Origin: Chaetoderma sp. LZ-2023a
Taxonomy: Eukaryota > Mollusca > Caudofoveata > Chaetodermatida > Chaetodermatidae
DNA length: 64,000 bases
Assembly: GCA_034401795.1 (NCBI GenBank)
Contig: CM067370.1
Coordinates: 58,387,295 to 58,451,294, forward strand
Reading direction: 5' to 3'
The notes beneath the pieces were generated by a model. That model searched no databases. It was not told the origin of the DNA and was given only the letters and a program-made list of their open reading frames with translations. The translations under genes and the position numbers were made by a program. Position 1 is the first letter of the stretch; each line of letters opens with the position of its first letter. Below, piece by piece: positions 44,498 to 55,799 of this stretch.

Positions 44498-45961
44498 CAG
44501 ACCTGCCAACCCCTACGGATTGTCCGTAGTTTGTACGGAAATAGCGTCCAAACTACGCATGCGAGTTGCAGGTTGCGAGTGAAAATATGGAAATTAAAAA
44601 TTGTGCAATTACGGTAATACGGACAAGGTGGTAAAATTACGAATTTCTGTTTGTGAGGCTATAAAGACGGCGACCGCTTATCAAAACACGTCGGCTTCCA
44701 TTATGTCAAGATGTTTTAATTGCTCAATCTAGCTGACATTTGAGAACAGCCCATAGAGTTAAAATGGCAGTAGAGAGCTTATGCTCATACCTTTATTTCG
44801 GCATATTATATACATGTAGCCTCCAAAACGGACCCAATTCTCTTTTGACAATTGGAAGAGCATTTGAGTAGAGGCAAATTGATAGATTTTTATGAGAAAT
44901 GAAAAGGTATTGGCTATATTAATCGGACACTACCTATTGGCTATATTAATCACAACTACGTAATAGAATTAGCATACACGCTCTATGGCTATTCTATATC
45001 TATGAAACAGCCTGCCAAGATTCTCTAATCTTGTTAATCAGCATTTTAAGCCTTATTACATCGTTGGATTAATAGAATGCGAAAGTTACCACTATGCAAG
45101 AATCCTGGAAGTTTGTTTGTTTATGATGGCTACAGATATGCAATTCAACTATATAAATATACCGATGTGAATCGGAAATCATTCATTCAAAGCGTGAGAA
45201 AATCAAAATAATTTATTTTTTATTTTAATATAATATGTCTTTAACGAAATATTGTAACATGAATTTCCTGGTAATATATATTTCCATGATCGCGGTATGA
45301 GATTTTGTGCACAGTGGATTTCAGTCTTTGTTTTCTGATTTTGGTATCTAAATATGGAAAATAATCACCAAACTTTGTGGAAGCGCTCAGCGCAACCTGA
45401 TAATGCTGCAATGCCAATAAAAAAAGTTCAAAAGACATGTGTATGCACGAGACATGTACATATGCACATTGTAAAAAAACACACAAATTCTATCAAAAAA
45501 TGTAATGGTAAATTAACTCACACAATACTAGATGTCTATATTTACATTTTACCACAGGAATGACTGGCTCGATAACAGTCAATTGTTGAACCCTTTAATG
45601 ACTAAATTTCTTCGAAAAATTAAAACAATTACTTATTGAATTTCCATTTGCAGGCCAAGAGAAGACTATTTTTGAAAATTTACCACTGTAATGACTGGCT
45701 CGGTTGCCAAGCCAGTCATTTCAGTGGTAAAATTTCAAAAATAGTCTTCTCTTGGCCTACAAATGGACATTACGCAAACCTACTACAGAGGCCGGTTTTG
45801 TCACGAAAGGGTTAAAATCATGTTTGCTTCTTTTTCAATCACTACTGAAAGGTTCCTCAAACTACTGAAAATCCCCTACTGAAAGAGTGTGTGAAACTAC
45901 TGAAAATCATGGTTTTTCACCTGAAACTACTGATTGCTTGAACTGGGGGTTGGCAGCTCTG
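44498..45961. mobile_element. hAT-like element with CAGACCTGCCAACC ends
   Basis: Ends CAGACCTGCCAACCCC and GGGGTTGGCAGCTCTG, target duplication (G)CCTTATG on both sides (44490-44497 and 45961-45968). The matching place in hAT copy 1 is empty. A fragment of the same family is at 54072-54186. It holds a piggyBac-type palindrome. No transposase frame. Confidence 0.75.
45591..45811. mobile_element. palindromic piggyBac-type MITE nested in the 44498 element
   Basis: Ends CCCTTTAATGAC and GTCACGAAAGGG; TTAA at 45812-45815 and a changed TGAA at 45587-45590. Perfect-looking arms AAGAGAAGACTATTTTTGAA / TTCAAAAATAGTCTTCTCTT. A partial second arm lies just before it (45545-45580). Confidence 0.8.
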
Positions 45962-46767
45962 CCTTATGCAGCAACTGCTCCCAGTCAAATTAGTTTCAAA
46001 ATATTAAACAGGATATTTATTAAAATGCATGTGCTTTTTCATATTTGTTCTTTCAAATTAAGTAGAATTTTATTTTAAATTATGAATCTCATTTTGCATA
46101 CAAGTACATGCAAATACGGAAACAACTGTCAAGAAAGCTATTGAAATTTGAACATAATTTTGCTGGAAATCAAAGGTGCCTTAGACAGCAATAGCTTTCA
46201 GTAAAATTGCTATCAAAATAGTAAGCCAAATTTTTCAGTGATCTCATTAAAAAGTTTAATTCCTAAATGACAATTATGACACCTGTCTATAAAGGACTGT
46301 TTGTCTATAGTCCCAATGGTGTCCTTTATAAACATGCTTAAATGTATTTTTTTAAATGCCATGTCCAGTGTTTTTCTATTGAGCCCAGTATGCTGACCTC
46401 CTAACCCTTTTAACTCTAAATTTCAGGAAAGTACACTGACATTTCTGATGAGAGTTACACAATATTTTGAAAATAAGTTACGGTGGAAATTGTAGCTGTT
46501 TAACGCATCACATTCCTGCAGTCCAATTATTTTAAAGAACTTAGTTCATATTGTTAGCAATACTAACTTAGTATGCCTATATGTAATTCACCACTGGAAA
46601 GAGTTATTGTTATGGTTAACTCCACCAGTGGTCATCGATCTGCTGGAAGGTGTGATTTTATCCATTCACAAAAGTCTTGATGATTTTATTTAAGGTCTCC
46701 AAGACACCCTTTCAACTATACAGATCTGAGATATTACAAATTCAACCTACAATGTAAGAATTATTAA

Positions 46768-46845
46768 GTTGAATATTTTGAAAATAACTGAACTAATTGC
46801 GGGTGGCAACAGCTTCCAATCAAGTTATTTTCAAAATATTAAACT
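46768..46845. repeat. small palindrome of the TTTTGAAA family in hAT copy 2
   Basis: AGTTGAATATTTTGAAAATA pairs with TTATTTTCAAAATATTAAAC. Further members in this hAT copy lie near 44160-44240, 44270-44380 and 46440-46530. Confidence 0.6.
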
Positions 46846-46919
46846 CAATATTTCAAACATTCTAAAGAATTTTCTCCCTGTTAATGGTTAATACCTCATG
46901 GACTGTTCTATGGAGTGTA

Positions 46920-47160
46920 TTAATTCTTTAAAGCCCAATATTTGTCAAGAAAATTTAAGATCGGTTCAAGGATTGTTCATATATATGCAAGGCAAGAGAA
47001 GACAGTTTTTTTTAATTCAACACTGGAATGACTGGCTTGGTTAGTGAACCAGTCATTCTAGTAGTAAATTTAAGAAAATAGCCTTTTCTTCCTTTGTAAA
47101 TTTGCTCAAGACCACAGCTCAAGCCATTTTCACAGGCTTGGCCATTTAACCCTTCTCTGG
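46920..47160. mobile_element. piggyBac-type palindrome in hAT copy 2
   Basis: ACACTGGAATGACTGGCTTG and GAACCAGTCATTCTAGTAGT are the inner arms; TTAACCC near the right end. It matches 22730-22970 of hAT copy 1. Confidence 0.6.
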
Positions 47161-47364
47161 TGTCAATATTCTATCTTTCACTGTGTCGATAGCAAAGAAA
47201 TTGGTGTACATTTTTCAATAAATTTGGTGAAAGATGTTGCTGTCTATGAAACAGTTCATCTTTTAACCTAATTGGAAAATGTAAAATTTTGACATCAGGG
47301 TGGTAAAGGTTAAGGATTAATGAAAGAATATATGCAGACCTGAGACAGATCATTTTCTCATAGG

Positions 47365-47752
47365 CAGGGTTCATACGGGTCATGGAAATCCTGGAAAGTC
47401 ATGGAATTTAACAATTTTAATTTCAGGTCTGGTAAGTCATGGAAAATCAGCATCTTTTATCATAGGTCACAGAAAAGTCATGGAAAATGGTAATCATGCA
47501 AAACAAGAAATTTTTTGCCATAAATTTCTGCCATAGTCTCTATACAATAAAAATTATGACAACAGCTTATCAAACAAGGGTTGGTGTGGTTGTTGCAAGA
47601 CACAATTTTCAGACATTTTGCAGAATAACTTGGAATCATAATTTATGGAGCTACAAATCTCCTTGATATTAATTCGTGTAAGCCCTGGAATTTGTTAATT
47701 TTGGTTATGAAAAGTCATGGAATTTCAAATACACAATTGTGTACGAACCCTG
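47365..47752 (-). mobile_element. CAGGGTTCGTAC-end element, reversed copy, 6-bp target duplication
   Basis: CAGGGTTCATACGGGTCATG at the left and ATTGTGTACGAACCCTG at the right. CATAGG occurs on both sides (47359-47364, 47753-47758). 388 bp, non-coding. It interrupts a piggyBac-type palindrome whose remaining arm is at 47753-47896, so it is younger than that MITE. Confidence 0.85.
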
Positions 47753-47896
47753 CATAGGACCTATTTATTTGCAAAATATACCACTGGAGTGTCTCAGACT
47801 GGTTGTTATCGAGTTAGTCATTCCGGTCTTTGTAAATTTTCAAAAATAGTCTTCTATAGGTCAGCAAATGGATTTGCCGACTTGAGCATTAAAGGG
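47753..47896. mobile_element. piggyBac-type palindrome, remaining part
   Basis: TATACCACTGGAGTGTCTCA and AGTCATTCCGGTCTTTGTAA, right end TTAAAGGG plus TTAA (47897-47900). It corresponds to 22308-22490 in hAT copy 1. Confidence 0.6.
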
Positions 47897-47904
47897 TTAA
47901 TATA

Positions 47905-49523
47905 ACAAGAGGCCCAAGGGCCTGTGGCGCTCACCTGGACCATTGGCATTTAAACCATTTGCTTTTAAATACACATGGATGATTTTCAGAAAATCCAAGA
48001 TGGCAACCAAAAAATTGACCAATCAAGACTCGTTTAATATGTTGAAGCCTACCGTCATAGGATCATTCCATCCAACTTTTGTTGAAATCGGGTTATTGCT
48101 TGAAGGAGTACCCTTTTTAAATGGTTCCGGAAAACTGTCAGAAAATCAGAGATTGCTGCCAAAACATTGACCTATCGAAATTCAAAATATACTTTCTAGA
48201 GGCTATGACAATAGGATCCTTCGAGCCAAAATTGGTTGAAATTGCCCAAGCGATTAATGAGGAGTAGCATCTTATATGAATTCCCATTTAGCGGAAAAGC
48301 CAAGTGGCCAACATAAAAAACAAGCTGTCAAAATTCTGTATATAAGTTCTGAAGCATACGGGCCTAGGGTTTCTTCCAGCTGAGTTTGGTTGAAATCGGC
48401 TAAGCGGTTAATGAGGAGTAGCCTCATTAACTGATTTCCGATAAATGGGCCTAGGGTTCTTCCAGCTGAGTTTGGTTGAAATCGGCCAAGCGGTTAATGA
48501 GGAGTAGCCGTTTAACTGATTTCCCAAAATATTCAGAAAATCCAAAATGGTCAGCAGAAAAATTGAGCAATAAAAATTCTATATGCAACTTCTAAAGCCT
48601 ACTGTCCTAGGCTCGTTCCAGCCAGTCTGGTTGAAATCGCTCAAGTAGTTAATGAGTAGACGATGTTCAGCCATTTTTTGGAAAATTCAAGATGGCCACC
48701 GAATAAATTGACCAATCAAAATTCTATATAAAACCTCTGAAGCATAGCACTTTAGCGTTTTTCCAGCCGAGCATGCTTGAACTCGTTAAAGAGGCATCCT
48801 TTCAACTGATTTCCCAAAATTTCCAGAAAATCCAAGATGGCCGCCAGAAAAATGCACCGATCAAAATTCTGTATACAAGTTCTGAAATCTACCAGCTTAT
48901 TATCCTTCCAGCCAAGTCTACTTGAAATTACTCAAGCAGTTAATGAGGAGTAACGTTTTAAACAATTTCCCGCCATATTTCAGAAAATCCAAGAGGATTG
49001 CCGGAAAAATCGACCAATCAAAATTCTGTGTATATGTTCAGAGGCATACTAGGATAACATTCTTCCATTCAAGTTTGATTGAAATTGGCCCTGTGGTTAT
49101 CGAGGAGTAGGCTTTTAAGTGATTTCCGGAAATTTTCAGAAAATCCAAAATGGTCAGCAGAAAAATTGACCAATCAAAATTCTGTATAAAACTTTTGAAA
49201 GCTACCAGCCTAGTATACTTCTAGCCAAGTCTGGTTGAAATTGCTCAAACAGTTAATGGGAGTAGCGTTTTAAAGGAATTCCCGCCATTTTTTGAAAAAT
49301 TCAAGATGACCACCGAAAAAATTGACCAATCAAAATTCTGTAGAGAAGTTCTGAAGGATTCTATGCTAGGGACCTTCCAGCCAAATTATGTTGATATCTG
49401 CCTAGCGGTTAATGAGGAGTAGCGTTTTAAGCACAAGTTGACGGATGGACAGACGGATGCCGGACGACGGATGGTCGCCATGCCATAAGCTCACTTGACT
49501 ATTCTGGCCAGGTCAGCTAATAA
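47905..49523 (+). mobile_element. pearl/HINE-like element inside hAT copy 2, ATGGC-CCAAT core
   Basis: Complete layout: ACAAGAGGCCCAAGGGCCTG, CGCTCACCTGG, units with the ATGGC-type motif at about 47999, 48151, 48304, 48546, 48691, 48836, 48995, 49149 and 49305 (mostly 145-157 bp apart), a microsatellite near 49440-49470, and the tail TTCTGGCCAGGTCAGCTAATAA. A 62-bp segment (GGGCCTAGGGTTCTTCCAGC onward) is duplicated at about 48360 and 48447. Confidence 0.75.
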
Positions 49524-49822
49524 CTATATAATTCGTCTTTTGTTACACTAGTGCGCTAAACTACATATATGATTAAAAATAAATATAACTGAATAAAATT
49601 CTTTGCTTATTTACTCAGGACACACAGGCACACTCACACACTTGCCATTGCTTAGAAACCAAATCACACATATATTGGTAAAAAGTAATTGTAATTAATT
49701 ACTTTGCAAAGTAATTGTAATTAATTACATTCACAAAATGGAGTAATTGTAATTTAATTGAATGTTTTGCAAAGTATTGTAATTGTATTTATTACTTTGG
49801 CAATGTAATTGCCCCATGCACG
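49524..49822. repeat. terminal AATTAC-rich region of hAT copy 2
   Basis: Repeated GTAATTGTAATTAATTAC-type motifs, the inverse of 22060-22150. It also has CACTCACACACTTGCCATTG, which matches 22165-22200 reversed. Confidence 0.75.
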
Positions 49823-50737
49823 CATACAAGTGGCAGAGGAAATTGGCTAAGGTACTACCTGAATAGATGCTTCGATTAGATTAATACACCTTGTTTAGCA
49901 CCATTCTGCAAATCTGTTGATTTTATAATTATATGCTCTGGAGGTTGACCCCCCTTCTGGCTTTTGCCATGAAAATGGCTGCTTGCCCAGAAAAGCCCTC
50001 CTTAATTGTGGATTCCTTGACAGCATCCACACAGTTAATTGGAACATTGACGGATTGTTGTGAAGGGCCCCTTGCCCTGGAAGATAATATTGTACATCAG
50101 AGGCAGAGGAACTGGATTGCACACCAGAAGGTCCAGCAGATCCCCATATACCATGATCGGCTTGGCCAATTCGGGGCGATCAGAAGCACATGGCACACCT
50201 CTTGTCTGATTTCCTGAAGAATTTTTGGAATTAGGATTGCTGACGGGTATGCGTATGCATACATTCCTTGATCCCTCCCAGCTAATAGCCAGTGCATCTG
50301 TTGCGATAGCGCTCGGATCTGAAACGTACATTGTCATCTTTGCATTCTTCTTCGTTGCGAATAAATATATATGTTGGGTTTGCCCCAGTGGTTGAACAGA
50401 CGGTCTACCACACATTGATTTAGTTGCCATGGCAATACACTCATCCTTCGGCTCAATGAGTCTGCTAACAGATTTAACCTTCCCGGAATATGAACTGATT
50501 TCAAGGTGATCACATGATCTAGACACCAGCAAAGCAGTTTCCATGTCCTCATACAGACTGGACGACTTCGTTCCAGCGTGGCGGTTTATCTAAGTCACTA
50601 CTGTTGAATTGTCTGATCGAACCAGAACCTTCTTGCACTGTCTATTCTCTAAGAAATGTTCCAGGCCTAGGATTACTGCTCATAATTCCAGCAAGTTGAT
50701 ATGGTCTTGTGACTGATCCAGATTCCAAAGCAAGCGG

Positions 50738-53160
50738 TTGACTCAGGACCGCTTAGTCTCGATGGATGTCAGTCGGATACGACCCCAAATGGATAATAGG
50801 TCCGCCATCGCTACTGTCTTTGGTCCCTATCTGGACTCAAAATCCAAGAGATCCAGATCAACGGTTGTGTATCGAGGAGGAAATAAAATCCCTCATGCAA
50901 AAAGGAGCAGTTCAACCAGCACAAAATTGGCCGGGCTTGTACTCAACCATGTTTCTAGTACCAGAAAGCACTGGAGGGTGGAGACCATTTCTCAACCTCA
51001 AGCCATTGAACAAGTTCATAGACACACCAACTTTCAAGATGGAAACAATCAGAACGGTGTTGGCGAAAGGAATATGGACAATGTCAATAGATCTGAAGGA
51101 TGCTTATTTATACATCCCCATGGCGAGAAGTTTTTGTCGGTTCCTGAGATTCGCATTTCAGGGCTGCCAGTGGGAATTCAAAGTTCTTCCCTTTGGAATT
51201 TTGATAGCTCCTCGGGTCTTCACCACAGTGGTCCTTGCTACTACAGCATACCTCTGCAGGACAAACGCCAGTCCACACATAGCAGTCCACACCTACATAG
51301 ATGACTGGCTGCTAAAAGCACACAATCGGGAAATTCAATGAACAAATCTGGATAGTTTTAAAAACTCTCACACATCTAGGCTGGATAATCAACTTTCAGA
51401 AATCAGAGCTGACTCCATCCCAGAAGTTAGAGATACTCATCTCAGTCATACAGTCAGTGTGCAACCAGGGCTTCACGGTATTAGAAAAATGAATACTGGT
51501 ATTGATATCAATTTCTATACCGGCATAACTTTAATATCGGTATTGCGACTGGCAAAATAGAGTGAGGTTTGGGTAGTATGATAACTTATTCAAAGTATAT
51601 CAGTGCTCCTGAAATAGTTGCTGAACTTTACAAATTTCCACAATAAAACCAAGAAATTACATGAATCCTGATATTAAATGACCATCTCCCAAATATACTT
51701 GCCTAATGAGACTGTGAACAGCTAAACCTGTTGATATTTGACTGACAAAGATCAATGTTATGAGTCAAAAACCTTGGATAATCACTGTAAACCTACGTTT
51801 TACTAATTTTCCGGACAATGTGTATTTATATACGCCAGAATAATAAATAAGCATTCCACGCAGACCTGTGCTAAATAGGATGAATTTGCAATTGGACAAA
51901 AACACCAGGAATCGTAGAAATCGTCGCGCAGGCGTAAAACGTAGCCATTATACCACTTGCTAAATAGACCAGCATATATGCTGTGAATACATAGTCCTAC
52001 GCTGGCTCCCGTTATATAGTAGCTTGTATCGATCGATATCTGGCAACACGCCAACATATGAAGGGAATAGATCAAGCAGGGATTGAGAAATTTTTCTCGT
52101 ACCGTTTGGCGGTCACTACAAAGTTGTACAATTCTACAAAATCTCTATCTAACCAGGCTGTAGAAATTGAAAATATTGACACAAAATATTCGTTTGAAAT
52201 TCTGATTTTGTAGCAAACAACAGGCTGAAATTATAAAATGTTAGCGCAAGAAGATATATATTAGACATTTTTAACCATCCCATGTCCTATGAGGTTAATT
52301 AAAATAAGTTTTATTCTATTTTTTGCGAGAAGTGCATTCTTATAAGTAGCCAATTTCGTGGCAGTAATCGTTAATTTATCAATTTCTATAGCCGCCAAAC
52401 AACATTTTGACAGATCCAGATAAATAAGAAAATGTTAAAGTGTGTTCCTTAAATACAGGTAAAATATCATTCTCCTATACGAAGAGCAGTCGCTTATCTG
52501 ATTAAACAGATATACTATTGAATTTTGCTAATGGAAAGCAGATTATCTGCCTAGTAAACAGAATGTCATACCGGTTTTATGTTATATCTCAATATTTCCG
52601 TATCAGCAAAATCATATCGGTATGACTAATGGTATGGCCATAATACCGGTATTTGATATAATATCGGTATATCGTAAAGCCCTATGTGCAACAGTCGCTA
52701 TGTGCTGGCACGGGTTTACTTGAGAATGCTGGGGTTGATTGTTTCTCTGGAACCAGTCATTTCACAGGCGGCCTATCCAGTTATTTCTCATGACACAGTT
52801 GACCCAGAGTTCAGGACACGAAAGGTGTCAGTGTTGGAACCTCTTATTAACCACCTCCGATGATGGATGAAAAGAGAAAATCTCCTGGCGGGGATGATGC
52901 TCACCGCTCCCTATCCTCAAATAATGATGTACATGGATGCATCAATGGAGGGAAGAGGACCTTGCCTGGAAGAAGCTACAGTAGCACGCCACTCTTGCTT
53001 GTGGAAGGCCAAGCGACCTCCCACAGGTCCAGCTAGGGAGAAAAAGACCAGGACCTGACATAGGCAGTAGACTAGACGGGCACCATGTCATGCAGTCCAA
53101 AGCCAGGTTTATTTCATGGCTCTTTGGACCGAGACGGCTTGGCATGATAAAGAAGCAGTT
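50738..53160 (+). mobile_element. DIRS-type fossil fragment, reverse-transcriptase part, plus strand
   Basis: Broken. 50766-51341 carries a reverse transcriptase with a YIDD-type catalytic box, and 52693-53060 an RNase H-like start. It is split by a hAT-type insertion. It abuts the minus-strand DIRS part that ends at 50735, so two fragments lie head to head, or one element was rearranged; the sequence alone does not decide. Confidence 0.75.
51466..52684. mobile_element. non-autonomous hAT element with perfect 8-bp target duplication
   Basis: Ends CAGGGCTTCACGGTAT and ATATCGTAAAGCCCTA, flanked by TGTGCAAC on both sides (51458-51465, 52685-52692). Subterminal regions are rich in ATACCGGTAT/AATATCGGTA. 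1219 bp without an open transposase frame. The exact duplication suggests a fairly recent insertion. Confidence 0.85.
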
Positions 53161-53438
53161 ACTATCCTTTGTAACATCTGAGAAACATGCGAGAGAGCTG
53201 TAATAGCCGCTCTCAAGCTCTTTTCTGCATCGCGCAACGTGGTATTAGAACTACACGGTGCTCCCGTGTCAGCAAGGGAGCCTGGCCGCGTGACTTCACC
53301 TAGCGCAGCACGGATGAACACGCTCAGCTGATGCACAACACTGTACTGCTGTTCCTGGCCAGCCACAATGCGACAACGCCTTGTCACCTGGGGGGGGGGG
53401 GGGGAGAATTAATGGATGGCATAACAACGATATGCTCT

Positions 53439-53830
53439 CAGGGTTCGTACACCTTTCTATGTGTGAAATTCCATGACTTTTCATGACCAAAATTAACAAA
53501 TTCCATGACTTTTCCATGACCAAAATTAACAAATTCCATGACTTCCAGAGATTAATGTCTAGTAGATTTGTGTTTATCATGTAACTACATAAATTACAAT
53601 CTATGTTGTTCTGCAAATGTCTGAATATTGCCTCTTGCAACAACCATTCCAAAGCCTTGTTTTGGTATATACTTTCCATAATTTTTATTGTATAGTGATG
53701 GCGGTAATTTATGCCAACATATTTTCTTTATTTTTCATGATTACCATTTTCCATGACTTTTCCATGATTTTCCAGGCCTGGAATTTAAATTTTCAAATTC
53801 CATGACTTTCCATGACCAGTACGAACCCTG
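53439..53830 (+). mobile_element. CAGGGTTCGTAC-end element, complete, 6-bp target duplication
   Basis: CAGGGTTCGTACACCTTTCT to CCAGTACGAACCCTG, flanked by TGCTCT on both sides (53433-53438, 53831-53836). Interior has repeated AAATTCCATGACTTTTCATG and inverse forms. 392 bp, non-coding. A 6-bp duplication with CAG...CTG ends would fit the hAT subgroup with 6-bp targets. Confidence 0.85.
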
Positions 53831-54071
53831 TGCTCTGCTAGTGACAGAGATGACATGGCAGTCATCGTCGGATTTCCCACCAACCATATGCGCTGGTCCC
53901 GCTGGAAAGCCGACGGTTCCACGTTGAGCTCTGGTCTAACACCTACCAACCTTTGGCAGGCATTAGACCAGTCCTCGTCAGTGGCCACATGCGAGTGCTC
54001 GACTAAGCATGGGCCTTCATCGTCCTCAGCAGCACACACAAGAGGAGCGATGGATACCCCAGGCAAGCCAG

Positions 54072-54186
54072 TATTACGTAATTGCAAAATTTTGTATTTC
54101 CGTATTTTCACTCACTGCCCATACATGCGTAGTTTGGATGCTATTTCCGTACAAACTACGGACAATCCAAAGGGGTTGGCAGGTCT
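54072..54186. mobile_element. end fragment of the CAGACCTGCCAACC hAT-like family
   Basis: CGTACAAACTACGGACAATC and GGGGTTGGCAGGTCT repeat, reversed, the left end of the element at 44498. Confidence 0.7.
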
Positions 54187-54383
54187 AATGCGGGCCAGCA
54201 AGGATCGGCATGGTCTGAGCCATAGCTAAACCAAGAGCCGGAGCCATGGCGTCATGGGGGGTATATTGCACAACACCATAGTCTGGGCCTACTGTTGCAA
54301 ACCCATCGGCAAGCCGTAGAATGAGGTACGGGCGGCCATCAGCTCCAACCCAGGAAACCCTCTGGCCTGTGAACACTACTCCT

Positions 54384-54480
54384 GTGGGAGTAGTTCAGGG
54401 TTTGTATACCTTGCAGGATTTGAAGTTCCATGACTTTTCCATGACTAAACTTAACAAATTCCATGACCTCCAAGAATCAA
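54384..54480 (+). mobile_element. truncated CAGGGTTCGTAC-end element
   Basis: TTCAGGGTTTGTATACCTTG, then ATGACTTTTCCATGACTAAA and CCATGACCTCCAAGAATCAA. Only the left third is present. The next full copy begins 56 bp further on. Confidence 0.65.
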
Positions 54481-54535
54481 TATCTCAGAACCAGAAGACT
54501 TTTAAATATTATTGGAATGGTATATTTGTAGGGCT

Positions 54536-54926
54536 CAGGGTTCGTACAACTTTCTATGTGTGAAATTCCATGACTTTTCATGACCAAAATTAACAAATTC
54601 CATGACTTCCAGAGATTAATATCTAGTAGATTTGTGTTTATGATGTAGCTACATAAATTATGATCTATGTTGTTCTGCAAATGTCTGAATATTCCGTCCT
54701 GCAACAACCGAGACAAAGCCTTATTTTGGTATGCTCTTGCATAATTTGTATTGTATATGGGTGATGGGGGTAATTTATGCCTACATATTTCTTTTATTTT
54801 TCTTGATTATCATTTTCCATGACTTTTCCATGACCTATGATGAAAAATGCTGATTTTCCATGACTTTCCAGGCCTGGAATTTAAATTTTCAAATTCCATG
54901 ACTTTCCAGGACCAGTACGAACCCTG
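54536..54926 (+). mobile_element. CAGGGTTCGTAC-end element, complete, 6-bp target duplication
   Basis: Same ends and interior as the 53439 copy, flanked by AGGGCT (54530-54535, 54927-54932). 391 bp. Confidence 0.85.
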
Positions 54927-54932
54927 AGGGCT

Positions 54933-55799
54933 ATTATCCCTATAATATACATATCAAATTATTTTTTAAATACTTTAAAACCAATTTGACTGCAAATTAT
55001 TGCAGCCTAATGCAGCAAGAACCTCCACATAAATGAATTTAAATTATTTTGAATCTAATTTCACTGTGTGCATTAATATATAACAAATCCAACATTATAT
55101 AGGAAGATTTAAAGATTAACTATTTCAAGAACAAATCCCTGAAGAACTACATTTTGTAATACTTATTCTGTTGATATTTTGAAATTAATTTGACGGGAAG
55201 CTGTTGCTGCCTAAGCCAGCAATGGCTTCCAGTCAAATTAGTTTCAAAATATTCAACTGACAACAGTTTTCTTGTATGGTTGCCTTGAAAAAGAGATATC
55301 TGGAATTCAATGGTGAAAGGGTTAAGAGCACTAGCTATCATCATCATCATGGCATCATATGCACAACTGTAACTAGACAAAGAGCATAATATGTATATAA
55401 ACCTATCAAATCAAAATATTTTAAAACCGTATTGCAATATAACCAATATTGGGGGATATATTGTCTGTAATAATTGTATTTTATGTAATATTTGTAAATC
55501 TTACATGTATCATGCTTAAATGAAGAAATAAAACTCAAACTGACAAGTCATTGTATTGTCTATGTCCAAGCAACATAAAATGACCCAAAACAATGTAAGA
55601 AATAATATGAGGTTAGTTTCCTTCTTAAGTTGGACGGCCAAATTAAAGCTCTTTTGTGATTGGAGGCATACCACTGAATTTTATCTCAGACTGGAAGGAG
55701 ATCTCCCAAATAAAAACAGGTTGTGCAACCTCGCAAATGCCAATATCACAAATTAATAATAAATATGTACAGAATATCATGTTTTTAAAACAATTTGAG
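54933..55799. repeat. spacer with small palindromes; best copy 55170-55257
   Basis: GTTGATATTTTGAAATTAAT...GGAAGCTGTTGCTGCC pairs with GCAATGGCTTCCAGTCAAAT...TTTCAAAATATTCAAC, an 88-bp near-perfect hairpin. Related inverted pairs are at 17905, 18580, 19464, 33874, 37600, 46768 and 54965. No gene. Confidence 0.7.

Larger units (their letters stand above)
43499..49822. mobile_element. hAT-family element, copy 2 (inverted), with nested younger elements
   Basis: Starts CAGACATGGGGTAATTGC (43499). The other end, GGCAATGTAATTGCCCCATG, stops at 49822 with its last four bases changed. The flanking octamers CACACAGG (43491-43498) and CATACAAG (49823-49830) agree at 6 of 8 positions, a decayed 8-bp target duplication. 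Segments 43499-43740, 46150-46860, 47160-47360 and 49600-49822 match hAT copy 1 in reverse order. It is inserted in the DIRS recombinase region and contains at least four younger insertions. No transposase seen. Confidence 0.8.
42740..50735 (-). mobile_element. DIRS-type retrotransposon fossil interrupted by hAT copy 2
   Basis: Broken minus-strand remnant. Its parts are an RNase H and following region (about 49895-50735) and a tyrosine recombinase whose two portions lie on either side of the inserted hAT element (49823-50000 and 42740-43498). A reverse-transcriptase part of the same kind lies next to it on the opposite strand (50738 onward). It is of the same order as, but clearly diverged from, the DIRS at 23214-27026, and older than hAT copy 2. 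Confidence 0.75.

Noticed and set aside
50738-51304. Plus-strand 188-codon frame overlapping the DIRS RT
   Set aside because: Out-of-frame shadow of the reverse-transcriptase reading.
51505-51530. ATGCCG followed by GTATAG on the minus strand as ARPC3 exon 1
   Set aside because: It lies inside a hAT-type element within a DIRS fossil and is part of that element's CCGGTAT-rich ends.
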